Assembly: GCA_018267285.1 (NCBI GenBank)
Contig: JAFDYU010000003.1
Coordinates: 1 to 64,000 of the forward strand
Direction: 5' to 3'
DNA length: 64,000 nucleotides
Source of the DNA: Bacteroidota bacterium
GTDB taxonomy: Bacteria > Bacteroidota > Bacteroidia > Cytophagales > Cyclobacteriaceae
The translations under genes were made by a program, and so were the position numbers. How positions within the stretch are numbered: position 1 is the first letter of the stretch; each line of letters starts with the position of its first letter. Shown piece by piece: positions 34,524-43,771 of the stretch. The notes under the pieces are model-generated. The model was given only the letters and a program-made list of their open reading frames with translations. It ran no database searches and was not told the origin of the DNA.

Positions 34524-37500
34524 ATGATTCGAGGTATATTAATTTTTTCGCTCACCAACCGATGGATGGTTATTGCCATGGCCGCAGTGATCTCAGCCAT
34601 CGGCTTTTGGTGTTTTCGCCAACTCAAAATCGAAGCATATCCTGACATTGCCGACACAAACGTAATCGTCATTGCCAAGTACAACGGTCGCGCAGCTGAA
34701 GAAGTTGAACTTCAGGTTACCATACCGATTGAACGTGCTCTCAATATTGTTCCGCGGATTCTCGACCGCAGAAGCAGAACCATTTTTGGATTAAGTGTAG
34801 TACAATTAACGTTTGAGGATGGCGTAAACGATTACTTTGCCCGTCAGCAGGTTCTTGAACGGTTGCAAACGGCCGAGTTGCCTCCGGGCGTTACTCCGGA
34901 ACTGGCTCCACTTACAACCGCAGTAGGCGAAATACTTCGTTATGTAATTGATTCACCTCCCACCCTTAGCCCCACCGAAGTAAGAGACCTGCAAGACTGG
35001 GTGATACGGCCGGCTCTCTTGCAGACCCCGGGTATTGCAGACATCACCACGTTCGGTGGCCCAGTAAAACAATTTCAAATTCTCACTTCGCCAGAACGGC
35101 TTCGCAAGTACGGTCTGACCATGAGTGATATTATTACTGCTGTAGAGCAAAACAATCAGAACTCTGGTGGTAACCTGATTGAACGAGGTGGGCAGGGCTT
35201 TGCCGTTCGTGGCCTTGGAGCAATAACTTCCGAAAACGACATCAATAACATTGTGCTCACGTCAGTAAATGGTGTTCCTGTTTTTGTGAGAGACATTGCC
35301 TCCGTTGAAATTGCTCCGCCCCCACCTTCCGGTATTTTGGGCTACATTTTCAAAGAAGAACAAATTGAAAGTAATAGCGGTACGGAGGGGATCGTGCTTT
35401 TGCGAAGGGGTGAAAACCCAAGCGAGGTATTAAAATTGATCAAAGATAAAATCGCCATGATGGAGGGCAACGAATTGCCCGATGGCGTGCATATTAAAAC
35501 GCTTTACGATCGCAGTTTTCTCATCGATCATTCACTGGAGACCGTAGGCGAAACACTTTTTGCGGGGGTTTCCATTGTCGTGATCATCTTAGTATTTTTT
35601 CTTGGAAGCGTTCGTTCAGCTTTTGTGGTTGCCCTCACCATTCCCTTTGCGCTGCTCTTCGCGTTCATCTTGATGAAACTAGCGGGTATCCCGGCCAATC
35701 TTTTGTCGTTGGGTGCTATTGATTTTGGCATTATCGTAGATGGCGCTTGTATTATGGCCGAGCACCTCATCCGAAAATACCGAAGTGCCACTCCGGAAGA
35801 AAAACAGCAAGGCATTATCAAAATAACGTTGTTGTCGGCTCAGGAAGTAGGGCGCGAAATATTCTTCTCCATCAGCATCATCATGCTGGCCTACATGCCC
35901 ATCTTAACAATGTCGCGTGTGGAAGGTAAATTATTTTCACCCATGGCATTAACACTCTCATTTGCCGTGGTGGGTTCTATGATCTGTGCACTAACACTCA
36001 TCCCGGTATTGATATCGTTTGCGTATCGAAAGGCATTGGCAAATTTAGAGGCGCCCATCCCACATCAAAAAAACCCGATACTCACTACAGGTGTTGTAGA
36101 ATACGAGCGTTTTTTAACGCGGTTATTCAAGAAACCCAAAACAGTAGTTGCGGTGAGTTTTGCTATCGTACTGTCGATGATTTTGCTGGGCGCAAAATTG
36201 GGAACTGAATTTTTACCCGAACTCGATGAAGGCTCTATCTTCTTGCGTTGTTTTATGCCGGCCGGAATCACCATTCAGGAGAATGCCAAGATCGCCCCGA
36301 AAATCCGCGATATTATTTCTTCTTATGCCCCAGTGGATTATGTGATTACACAAACCGGCCGCAACGATGACGGTACTGACCCTTTCCCCACTAACCGTAC
36401 AGAGATTTTAGTCGGTTTAAAAAACTATAAGCTGTGGACGGATACCATAAAGAAAAAAGAACTGGTTACGCTGATGCAAAATGATTTGCAAAATCATTTT
36501 CCGGGAGCGTTTTTCTCAACCGGACAACCCATTATCGATCAGGTAATGGAGATAGTAACCGGCAGTGCAGCCGATCTGGCCATCTCGGTGGTGGGTGATG
36601 ACCTTGAGTTTATGCGGACTAAAGCCGACAGCATTGCGGCCATTGTGCGGAATATGAACGGTGCTGTTTCCGTAAATATCGAGCAAGAAGGGGAACAAGC
36701 GCAACTGGCCATTACAATAAACCGCGAGAATGCTGCCCGCTTTGGTATAAACGTAAGCGATATTCAAGGAATGATCGAAGCTGCCATAGGTGGCAAGGCT
36801 ATTTCGAAAGTTTATGACGGCACCAAACGATACGACATTGTTGCTCGCTTTTTGCCGGAAAGCAGAAATACGTTAGATGCCATTAAAGCCATGCAGGTAC
36901 CTTCTTCAAGTGGCGGGCTGATACCTATGGATCAGTTGGCTAAAATAAGCTATGTAGAAGGCCAGACCAATATTTACCGCATCAATGGAAAAAGAATGGT
37001 TACCGTGCGCACCAACATACGCGGCAGAGATCAGGGCGGGTTTGTAGCAGAAGTAAGCGAGAAAATTGAAAAATCGATTAAGGTACCAAGAGGATACAAA
37101 ATAATTTATGGTGGGCAATACGAGAACCTGGAGCGTGCCGGCAAGCAGTTATCCATCAGCATACCGCTTACTATTTTATTAGTTGCTGCATTGTTGTTTT
37201 CGTTGTTTAAAAACACCCGACACACACTCATCACTATGTCTTGTATTTCATTTGCAATGGCTGGGGGAATTTTAGCTTTATTCATCCGCGGCTATCATTT
37301 CAATGTTTCTGCGGGAGTTGGCTTTGTATCCATATTTGGTATCTCCGTAATGGCAGGCGTATTACTGGTATCGGCCATTAAACGAATGGAAGAATGGCAC
37401 CGAGGTCAACTGAAAGAATTGATCATCCACGCATCGGCAGAACAAATTCGTGCTATTCTTTCAATATTAGTAGTTGCTATCGTAGGGCTTGTTCCTGCGG

Positions 37501-37673
37501 CCATTAGCACAGGCATTGGTTCCGATGTGCAGCGGCCGTTGGCAACCGTAATTATCGGGGGGCTTACTAGCACGCTCGTTTTTGCCCCGTTGGTTATACC
37601 TCCACTCTATTTTTTGGTAGAACGAAAACGCTATGAGCGTGAACGGAACAATGGCGACTCGGCCATGAAATGA
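34524..37673 (+). CDS. CzcA/CusA-family heavy-metal RND efflux pump
   Basis: 1049 residues from ATG at 34524. N-terminal helix (WMVIAMAAVISAIGFWCF) followed by YPDIADTNVIVIAKYNGRAA, two large periplasmic loops, and helices 2-6 and 8-12. Helix 4 carries DFGIIVDGACIMAEH at 400-414: Asp400, Asp406 and Glu413, the proton-relay acids of the HME group for Zn, Co, Cd or Ni; the usual Asn after the Glu is His here. Cu-type CusA has a different motif, so a divalent-cation pump is likelier. It moves metal from the periplasm or cytoplasm out through the TolC duct. Last gene of the operon. Confidence 0.92.
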   Translation: MIRGILIFSLTNRWMVIAMAAVISAIGFWCFRQLKIEAYPDIADTNVIVIAKYNGRAAEEVELQVTIPIERALNIVPRILDRRSRTIFGLSVVQLTFEDGVNDYFARQQVLERLQTAELPPGVTPELAPLTTAVGEILRYVIDSPPTLSPTEVRDLQDWVIRPALLQTPGIADITTFGGPVKQFQILTSPERLRKYGLTMSDIITAVEQNNQNSGGNLIERGGQGFAVRGLGAITSENDINNIVLTSVNGVPVFVRDIASVEIAPPPPSGILGYIFKEEQIESNSGTEGIVLLRRGENPSEVLKLIKDKIAMMEGNELPDGVHIKTLYDRSFLIDHSLETVGETLFAGVSIVVIILVFFLGSVRSAFVVALTIPFALLFAFILMKLAGIPANLLSLGAIDFGIIVDGACIMAEHLIRKYRSATPEEKQQGIIKITLLSAQEVGREIFFSISIIMLAYMPILTMSRVEGKLFSPMALTLSFAVVGSMICALTLIPVLISFAYRKALANLEAPIPHQKNPILTTGVVEYERFLTRLFKKPKTVVAVSFAIVLSMILLGAKLGTEFLPELDEGSIFLRCFMPAGITIQENAKIAPKIRDIISSYAPVDYVITQTGRNDDGTDPFPTNRTEILVGLKNYKLWTDTIKKKELVTLMQNDLQNHFPGAFFSTGQPIIDQVMEIVTGSAADLAISVVGDDLEFMRTKADSIAAIVRNMNGAVSVNIEQEGEQAQLAITINRENAARFGINVSDIQGMIEAAIGGKAISKVYDGTKRYDIVARFLPESRNTLDAIKAMQVPSSSGGLIPMDQLAKISYVEGQTNIYRINGKRMVTVRTNIRGRDQGGFVAEVSEKIEKSIKVPRGYKIIYGGQYENLERAGKQLSISIPLTILLVAALLFSLFKNTRHTLITMSCISFAMAGGILALFIRGYHFNVSAGVGFVSIFGISVMAGVLLVSAIKRMEEWHRGQLKELIIHASAEQIRAILSILVVAIVGLVPAAISTGIGSDVQRPLATVIIGGLTSTLVFAPLVIPPLYFLVERKRYERERNNGDSAMK

Positions 37674-37700
37674 TAGAAGGCAGGTTATGTTAGTGAGAAT

Positions 37701-37730
37701 AAAAAAAGCCGACCCAATTTAGTCGGCTTA
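37701..37730 (-). terminator. Rho-independent terminator of tRNA-Thr
   Basis: Read on the minus strand: 8-base stem AAGCCGAC (37729-37722) with GTCGGCTT (37713-37706), 8-base loop, then a run of seven Ts reaching 37701. It begins 9 bases after the tRNA 3' end. On the plus strand the stem lacks a T run, so it would only weakly stop the efflux operon. Confidence 0.85.
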
Positions 37731-37738
37731 AAATCAAG

Positions 37739-37811
<73 letters not shown>

Positions 37812-37822
37812 TAAAAGAGGTG

Positions 37823-37853
37823 CAAAAATAATGGAAGTTGTTTGGATTGCAAA
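37823..37853 (-). promoter_or_regulatory. Bacteroidota-type promoter of tRNA-Thr
   Basis: On the minus strand TTTG (37853-37850), a spacer of 19 bases, and TATTTTTG (37830-37823) match the -33/-7 consensus exactly. The transcript would start about 5-6 bases before the mature tRNA end at 37811. It sits directly after the stop of the DUF349 gene. Confidence 0.65.
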
Positions 37854-37856
37854 TGT

Positions 37857-39719
37857 TTAAACCGAAGCCTGCAACATTTGTAATTGTTTTTTTAGATGCA
37901 CTATCTCCTCATCTGCAAGCTTGATCTTCGACCCAAATTCTTCCCTCATTTTCTCAGCGTTTTTAGATCTTCCAAAAAACTCAAGGTTATTGCGCAAAAT
38001 GGCGAGATCGTTCTCAGCCTTCGCGATCTGTTTACGCAAATGGTGCTCTTTGTGATGAATCTTTTTGTCGGCTTGCGGTCCCATTTTAATACTGGCAAGC
38101 TTGGTTTCGAACGAAAATTGTTCTTTTTCGGCTTCGGCAAGATTGGGGATCGCTTCAATGGCTTTGGCCAGTATTTCAGAGAATCGGTTTTTTACAGAAT
38201 TCAGTTCGCGTTTAGGTACAAAACCAATGGCATTAAACTGAAGTTGCAATTCTTTCACTTGACCCACCGAACCGTTTTTTTCTTCCGCAATCCTAGCGAG
38301 CTCGGCAATTACGGCTTCCTTTTTTGTTAGATTTTCTTGCTGCTCTGTCAATTCCTTATCGGTTGACAAACGTTTTTTGTCAAAGAAAAAGTCACACGCA
38401 TCTTTAAATTGTTTAAAAATTTTTTCGCGTTGCTTTTCGGGCACCGTGCCAATGGTTTTCCACTTTTGCTGAAGTTCTATCAACTCACCGGTGGTCTTGT
38501 CCCATTCCGTGCTTTCTTTCAACTCAACTGCCCGGTTTAAAATCTCGGTCTTCAATTTTAAATTTTGCAGGCGTTCTTCATCAACCGTTTTGAAAAAGAC
38601 ACTTTTGTTGTGAAAAAATGTTTTGAAGGCACTCCAAAATTTTTTATTCACTTCGCGTGTTTTGGCTCGGTGTACACCGCCAATGGATTCCCATTTCTTT
38701 TGGAGATCAAGAATATCTTTTGTCTTTTGATTCCATTCCTTAATGCTCGTTGATTGGAAAGCGGTGAACGTTAGAGCTTCTTCATTTATCACCTCTTTTT
38801 TAAGAAAATTATCGTGGAGCTCCTGTTGAATGCCGGCCACGAGCTCATCGCGTTTAGCATATACCTTATCGGATGCCGCTTTGAATCTCTGCCAAACGGT
38901 TTCTTTTTCTTCGATTGGTACCGGGCCTATGTGCCGAAATTCATTGTGGAGCTCGTTCAGTTCTTTCACGGCCTCCATTATTTTTTTTTCAGCCAGTTGC
39001 TCCGCACGCAGGCATAACTCAAGTTTGAGTTCTAAATTCTTCTTACGGTCAAGCTCTTTCAGTTCGAAGTAAATACTTCGCTGATCGTAAAAACGGTCGA
39101 CAAGGGCATTGTAATTTGCCCAAAGCGATTTCAACTGTGCTTGCGGTACAGGCCCAACCGATTTCCATTCTGTTTGAATGTCTTTAAACAACAGAAGCGA
39201 CTGTTCCGTGTCTTCGCTATCGGCAAGCTGGCGAAGCCTTTCCAAAATATTATTCTTCTGAAAAAGGTTGTTGTTTTTCTGTTCCTCCAGTTCTCTGAAG
39301 TGGCGTTGTCGGTTCTCACGAATTGACTTAAGATAAATATCAAAAGCTGCATCCCACTCATCGCCCTTGTATTCAAAATCATCTTCAACCCCTCCGTCAA
39401 GTTTAAACCTTAAAAGGGCTTCGTTTCGTTCTCTGTTTCTTATTTCGTCAAACAAAGGCTTGATATCACGAATAAGCACATCCGCTTTCTTAAAGTCATT
39501 TTTTGAGGCTGCCTCTTTCAAAAGGCCAACAAAATCTTTTTTGGAAAAATTAGAATAATCCAATTTGGAATCATCCGACTCTGCGTCAAATGCTTTTTCG
39601 TGGATCAGCTCAGCCGGGTGATTTTCATTCTCAAATTCAGTTTGAGTATTAGCGTTCACCGGTTCGATACCATCCAAGATTAGTTCCTTTTCTTCTTGCA
39701 ACTCGCTCCCGTTTTCCAT
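37857..39719 (-). CDS. DUF349-repeat protein
   Basis: 620 residues from ATG at 39719, acidic N-terminus, otherwise almost wholly helical. At least five DUF349 units are marked by a Trp or Phe followed by [IV]-Gly-x-[IV] and Pro: WKSVGPVPQAQLK, FRHIGPVPIEEKE, WESIGGVHRAKTR, WKTIGTVPEKQRE and FNAIGFVPKRELN. No signal peptide or TM helix, so cytoplasmic. Bacteroidota have long proteins with many such repeats, of unknown job; single-domain relatives in other bacteria are tied to DNA damage. Predicted coiled coil at the C-terminus (AENDLAILRNNLEFF). Stands alone, 34 bases after yqgE-type gene upstream. Confidence 0.88.
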   Translation of the reverse strand: MENGSELQEEKELILDGIEPVNANTQTEFENENHPAELIHEKAFDAESDDSKLDYSNFSKKDFVGLLKEAASKNDFKKADVLIRDIKPLFDEIRNRERNEALLRFKLDGGVEDDFEYKGDEWDAAFDIYLKSIRENRQRHFRELEEQKNNNLFQKNNILERLRQLADSEDTEQSLLLFKDIQTEWKSVGPVPQAQLKSLWANYNALVDRFYDQRSIYFELKELDRKKNLELKLELCLRAEQLAEKKIMEAVKELNELHNEFRHIGPVPIEEKETVWQRFKAASDKVYAKRDELVAGIQQELHDNFLKKEVINEEALTFTAFQSTSIKEWNQKTKDILDLQKKWESIGGVHRAKTREVNKKFWSAFKTFFHNKSVFFKTVDEERLQNLKLKTEILNRAVELKESTEWDKTTGELIELQQKWKTIGTVPEKQREKIFKQFKDACDFFFDKKRLSTDKELTEQQENLTKKEAVIAELARIAEEKNGSVGQVKELQLQFNAIGFVPKRELNSVKNRFSEILAKAIEAIPNLAEAEKEQFSFETKLASIKMGPQADKKIHHKEHHLRKQIAKAENDLAILRNNLEFFGRSKNAEKMREEFGSKIKLADEEIVHLKKQLQMLQASV

Positions 39720-39753
39720 CTGTAGTGTAAAATATAAAATTACTTATTTTGGC

Positions 39754-40329
39754 TCAATTCATTGTTGGGTCAACCGGATAATTCGCATACATGGAGAATC
39801 TCCCCCCCATTTCGCGTAATGTTTTCTTCCACATTTGCCCGGCATCGGTCTCAAAAATCAATTCTTCCGAAACACGGCCGCTCACAATCCATGAATTATG
39901 ATCAAGTTCCTCTTCCAGTTGGCCGGGAGACCAACCGCTGTATCCCAGAAAAAACTTGATGTCGTTCGCGGTGATACTTTTGTTTTCCATTCGCGCAATA
40001 ATGTCTTGAAACTCGCCTCCCCAAAATATACCTTCTGCTATTTCAATAGCACCTTCAACCGATTCGCACCGATGTAAGTAGTGGAGTGTGTCTTGCTGTA
40101 CTGGCCCGCCAATACCCACACTGTTTTCACAATTCGATAATTCAGAAATAATTTCGTTCAGCTTCGATAATGAAGGTTTATTTAAGACAAACCCAATGGT
40201 GCCATCGGCATTGTGCTCGCAAAGTAAAATAATGGTTCGTTCAAAATTAGGATCGGGCAAGTAGGGCTCGGAAACGAGCATGCGTCCCGGCATAGGTTTA
40301 AGCTTATTCTTATATTCGAAGAATTGCAT
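39754..40329 (-). CDS. YqgE/AlgH family protein
   Basis: 191 residues from ATG at 40329. Family signatures: GRMLVSEPYLPDPNFERTIILLCEHN, GTIGFVLNKPS, VGIGGPVQQDTLHYLH, and FFLGYSGWSPGQLEEEL near the C-terminus. Length is normal. The fold is known, the function is not; in some gammaproteobacteria the homologue affects regulation (AlgH). Cytoplasmic. Divergent from pdxH with a 90-base gap. Confidence 0.92.
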   Translation of the reverse strand: MQFFEYKNKLKPMPGRMLVSEPYLPDPNFERTIILLCEHNADGTIGFVLNKPSLSKLNEIISELSNCENSVGIGGPVQQDTLHYLHRCESVEGAIEIAEGIFWGGEFQDIIARMENKSITANDIKFFLGYSGWSPGQLEEELDHNSWIVSGRVSEELIFETDAGQMWKKTLREMGGRFSMYANYPVDPTMN

Positions 40330-40419
40330 ACGTGTTATTGAAAACGTCAGTAAATTGCCAAAGGTTTACCTTGGCGGCAAATCCAAAACAAACTTTTTCT
40401 TACATCAACCGCAACTGCA

Positions 40420-41061
40420 TTGAAACCTATTTCCGAAATACGAAAAGAGTATTCTAAATCTTCGCTCGACATCAGTTCTGTCGATAAAAACCCGTTGGCC
40501 CAATTTACGATCTGGTTTGAAGACGCACAACGTGCTGAGGTGCTCGAACCCAATGCTTTCACGCTTTCTACGGTAGGCGAAGACGGCAGGCCTTCCGGCA
40601 GGGTTGTCTTGCTGAAAGGAGTGGAAAACGAAAAGTTTATATTTTATACCAACTTCCAAAGCGCAAAGGGAAAAGAATTGGAAAACAACCCGGCTTGTGC
40701 CCTCACTTTCTTTTGGCCAGAATTAGAACGACAAGTTAGGGTTGAAGGCATCGCCTCAAGGGTTGATGCTGTAACGGCTGAAAAATATTTTCAAAGCAGA
40801 CCTCGGGGGAGCCAGGTGGGCGCATGGGCTTCGCCACAAAGCACAATTATTTCAGGCAGAGAAATTTTGGAAGAGCGTGTAATGGAAATGGGAAAAAAAT
40901 TTAATGGAATTGAAAAGCTGCCCAAACCAAACCAATGGGGAGGCTTTGAAATTGATCCTAACGAAATCGAGTTTTGGCAGGGGCGGCCAAGTCGGCTGCA
41001 CGATCGGATTGTATTTTACAAAGTAGATAATAAATGGCAAGTGCATAGACTTGCGCCATAG
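40420..41061 (+). CDS. pdxH: Pyridoxamine 5'-phosphate oxidase
   Basis: 213 residues with a TTG start at 40420; the frame has no ATG before residue 156, and the N-terminal IRKEYSKSSLD matches the family, so TTG is the natural start. FMN- and substrate-binding parts are visible: PSGRVVLLKGVENEKFIFYTN, KGKELENNP, PRGSQVGAWASPQS and the C-terminal FWQGRPSRLHDRI ending HRLAP. It oxidises pyridoxine or pyridoxamine phosphate to PLP in the cytoplasm, the cofactor also used by SufS. Its stop is 2 bases from that of the convergent bshB1 gene. Confidence 0.95.
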   Translation: MKPISEIRKEYSKSSLDISSVDKNPLAQFTIWFEDAQRAEVLEPNAFTLSTVGEDGRPSGRVVLLKGVENEKFIFYTNFQSAKGKELENNPACALTFFWPELERQVRVEGIASRVDAVTAEKYFQSRPRGSQVGAWASPQSTIISGREILEERVMEMGKKFNGIEKLPKPNQWGGFEIDPNEIEFWQGRPSRLHDRIVFYKVDNKWQVHRLAP

Positions 41062-41063
41062 CT

Positions 41064-41780
41064 TTAGAGTAGATCAAACAGGTTCTTTACTCCAGGGTGT
41101 CTTTGCACCGTAAACCCTTCCCCATATTTCACGCCAATGTTGTAGCCGTACTCATGGCCACGTGCTTCAATCAATTTCATAAATCCCGGGTCGGAAATAA
41201 ATGTTTCGGGTTCGCTGCTGTTGGGATCATAAAATTGCGACTTATAGGCACGCAAAGAGTCTATCTTTTTGTTCCAGTAATCGGACACATCAACTACAAA
41301 ATCGGGTTTAATGTAGAGGCTTTGGATAAAATGATACACTGCTTTCGGACGCCAGGGTGATTGCACCATATCGTTCTCTTTCGTTTCAATTTTTACCAAG
41401 CCCGACAGAAAGGTTGAATCGTAAACCAACTGTGCAGCCCTCCCATGATCGGGATGGCGATCGTGTACGGCATTGGTTAAAATAATTTCCGGCCTAAACT
41501 TACGGATGACGGCAATGACTTTTAGTTGATCTGCTTCTGAATTTTGAAAATATCCATCGCGAAGCCCAATATTTTCACGAACGGAAAGACCAAGTACCTT
41601 TGCCGCTTCGGAAGCTTCGCGATCGCGGATTTCTGCCGATCCGCGGGTGCCCAATTCTCCACGCGTCAGATCTGCCACTCCAACTTTTTTTCCAAGGGCT
41701 ATATGTTTGGCAATAGTTCCACCACAACTGATTTCTGCATCATCGGGGTGAGCCGCCAGCACAAGGATATCGAGCTTCAT
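41064..41780 (-). CDS. bshB1: Bacillithiol biosynthesis deacetylase BshB1
   Basis: 238 residues from ATG at 41780. PIG-L/LmbE family: zinc motif AAHPDDAEISCGGTI at 9-23, DLTRGELGTRGS, the ligand segment AVHDRHPDHGRAA (about 104-116) and the end HPGVKNLFDLL. The BshB1 subgroup deacetylates N-acetylglucosaminyl malate in the second step of bacillithiol synthesis, the main low-mass thiol in many Bacteroidota. It begins one base after trxB ends, so the two thiol-redox genes form one unit. The other bsh genes are not in the window. Confidence 0.93.
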   Translation of the reverse strand: MKLDILVLAAHPDDAEISCGGTIAKHIALGKKVGVADLTRGELGTRGSAEIRDREASEAAKVLGLSVRENIGLRDGYFQNSEADQLKVIAVIRKFRPEIILTNAVHDRHPDHGRAAQLVYDSTFLSGLVKIETKENDMVQSPWRPKAVYHFIQSLYIKPDFVVDVSDYWNKKIDSLRAYKSQFYDPNSSEPETFISDPGFMKLIEARGHEYGYNIGVKYGEGFTVQRHPGVKNLFDLL

Positions 41781-41781
41781 C

Positions 41782-42738
41782 TTAAGAATGTGCTAATTCC
41801 AATTCTTTGGCTTGTAAAAATTTCTCAGCATCAAGAGCTCCCATACAGCCGGTACCTGCAGCTGTAATTGCCTGGCGATACGTTCGATCGGCCACATCGC
41901 CTACGGCAAAAACCCCCTCTTTATTGGTTTTGGTTGTGCCGGGAATAACTTTCACATAACCGGCTTCATCCAATTCTAATTGATCTTTAAAAATGGCGGT
42001 GTTTGGCTTATGGCCAATGGCAAGAAAAAAACCTTGAACCGAAATCACCTTTTGTGTTCCATCCAGTGTGCTTTTTATCCGCACTGCATTTACTCCGTTG
42101 TCGTCTCCCAGTATTTCGTCTGTTTCAGAATTCCAATGAATTTCGATATTGGGCGTATTCTTTACACGCTGTTGCATGATCTTGGAAGCACGCATTTCAT
42201 TTCGCCTCACAATCAAGTGCACTTTGGTGCAAAGCTTGGCCAAATAAGTTGACTCCTCAGCAGCCGAATCGCCTGCTCCTACTACAGCAACTTCTTTCCC
42301 TCGATAAAAATACCCATCGCACACGGCACATGCCGAAACGCCTTTGTTGGTGTATGTTTTTTCGGAGGGTATTCCAAGGTATTTAGCAGATGCACCCGTG
42401 GCAACAATAACCGATTCTGCTTCGAAAAATTTATTTTCATCAACGGTTACTTTCAAAGGGTAAACCGAGAAATCAACTGAAGTAACCAGACCAAAATTTA
42501 CCTGAGTACCGAAACGCTCGGCTTGCTTTTGTAAATCGATCATCATTTGTGGGCCGTTGATTCCTTCGGGGTAGCCTGGAAAATTTTCTACATCGTTAGT
42601 AGTTGTTAATTGCCCTCCGGGCTCACCTCCGGTGAAAAGTACGGGGTTCAATCCAGCACGGGCTGCATAAATAGCGGCAGTATAACCTGCCGGTCCAGAA
42701 CCAATAATCAAAACTTTAACCTTTTCGTGATTGTTCAT
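41782..42738 (-). CDS. trxB: Thioredoxin-disulfide reductase
   Basis: 318 residues from ATG at 42738. FAD site GSGPAGYTAA from 13, redox-active CAVC at 137-140, NADPH site GAGDSAAEE from about 154, and a second FAD segment EGVFAVGDV near the C-terminus. Length is standard for the low-Mr enzyme. It reduces thioredoxin, or a bacillithiol-linked partner, with NADPH in the cytoplasm. Directly followed by bshB1; upstream is the rpoD terminator. Confidence 0.95.
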   Translation of the reverse strand: MNNHEKVKVLIIGSGPAGYTAAIYAARAGLNPVLFTGGEPGGQLTTTNDVENFPGYPEGINGPQMMIDLQKQAERFGTQVNFGLVTSVDFSVYPLKVTVDENKFFEAESVIVATGASAKYLGIPSEKTYTNKGVSACAVCDGYFYRGKEVAVVGAGDSAAEESTYLAKLCTKVHLIVRRNEMRASKIMQQRVKNTPNIEIHWNSETDEILGDDNGVNAVRIKSTLDGTQKVISVQGFFLAIGHKPNTAIFKDQLELDEAGYVKVIPGTTKTNKEGVFAVGDVADRTYRQAITAAGTGCMGALDAEKFLQAKELELAHS

Positions 42739-42756
42739 AACTACCTGTTAATCATA

Positions 42757-42787
42757 TAAAAAAGGTCTCTTAACAAAAGAGACCTTG
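42757..42787 (-). terminator. Rho-independent terminator of rpoD
   Basis: Minus strand: stem AAGGTCTCT (42786-42778) with AGAGACCTT (42770-42762), 7-base loop, then TTTT to 42758. It lies 26 bases after the rpoD stop and ahead of trxB. Confidence 0.85.
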
Positions 42788-42812
42788 AATTCCAACAATA
42801 ATGAGAACACTT

Positions 42813-43676
42813 TTAACCCAAGTAAGGTTTCAGAGCTTTGCTTCTGCTGGTGTGGCGAAGTCTTCTAATGGCTTTTTCTTTGATTTGCCGTACGCGTTCA
42901 CGAGTGAGGCTGAATTTCTCGCCTATCTCTTCCAAAGTCAAGGCATGTTCTCCATTCAAACCAAAATACAGAGTTATTACATCTGCTTCGCGTTGTGTTA
43001 GCGTTGAGAGCGCGCGTTGTACCTCCCTACGAAGAGAATCTGTAATCAATCCGGAATCGGGAGTTTCTTCGCTATCGTTCTCGAGTACATCGAGCAAGCT
43101 GTTTTCTTCTCCCTGAACAAAGGGCGCATCCATAGAAACGTGACGGCCCGAAATTTTCATGGTGTCAACAACTTCGGCTGTAGTTACTTCAAGTACCTCG
43201 GCTAATTCTTCGGGTGATGGCTCGCGTTCATACTTTTGCTCAAGCTCCGAAAAAGTTTTTGAGATTTTGTTCAGTGAACCAACACGATTAAGTGGCAACC
43301 GCACAATACGCGACTGCTCGGCCAATGCCTGAAGGATAGACTGACGGATCCACCACACGGCATAAGAGATAAATTTAAATCCACGGGTTTCATCGAAGCG
43401 CTGAGCGGCTTTGATCAATCCAAGATTTCCTTCGTTGATCAAATCACCCAACGACAATCCCTGGTTCTGATACTGCTTCGCCACCGACACCACAAAACGC
43501 AAATTGGCTTTGGTTAATTTCTCCAAAGCTATCTGATCGCCTTCCTTTATTCGCTTGGCCAATTCCACCTCTTCATCAGGGGTAAGGAGGTCAACCTTAC
43601 CGATCTCCTGGAGGTATTTATCAAGCGATTGGCTCTCGCGATTGGTGATTTGTTTACTAATCTTAAGCTGTCTCAT
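42813..43676 (-). CDS. rpoD: Primary RNA polymerase sigma factor (RpoD/SigA)
   Basis: 287 residues from ATG at 43676. Region 1.2 [20 protein letters not shown], region 2 with [24 protein letters not shown] and [10 protein letters not shown], region 3, and region 4 [24 protein letters not shown] then [16 protein letters not shown]. Region 1.1 and the nonconserved insert of E. coli sigma-70 are lacking, normal for Bacteroidota, whose primary sigma reads TTTG/TAnnTTTG promoters such as those found here for rpsO and tRNA-Thr. Ends in its own terminator. Confidence 0.96.
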   Translation of the reverse strand: MRQLKISKQITNRESQSLDKYLQEIGKVDLLTPDEEVELAKRIKEGDQIALEKLTKANLRFVVSVAKQYQNQGLSLGDLINEGNLGLIKAAQRFDETRGFKFISYAVWWIRQSILQALAEQSRIVRLPLNRVGSLNKISKTFSELEQKYEREPSPEELAEVLEVTTAEVVDTMKISGRHVSMDAPFVQGEENSLLDVLENDSEETPDSGLITDSLRREVQRALSTLTQREADVITLYFGLNGEHALTLEEIGEKFSLTRERVRQIKEKAIRRLRHTSRSKALKPYLG

Positions 43677-43771
43677 CGGATTTTACAGTCGTTTTAACAA
43701 ACACGTGAAATTTAGAAATAAGTTCCATAAAAAATGAAGTTGAGGCTATTACTTTCGCAAAAAACCTCTGT

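Noticed and set aside
37701-37730. Hairpin as terminator of the RND efflux operon
   Set aside because: The T run lies only on the minus-strand side, so it serves tRNA-Thr; action on the plus strand would be weak.
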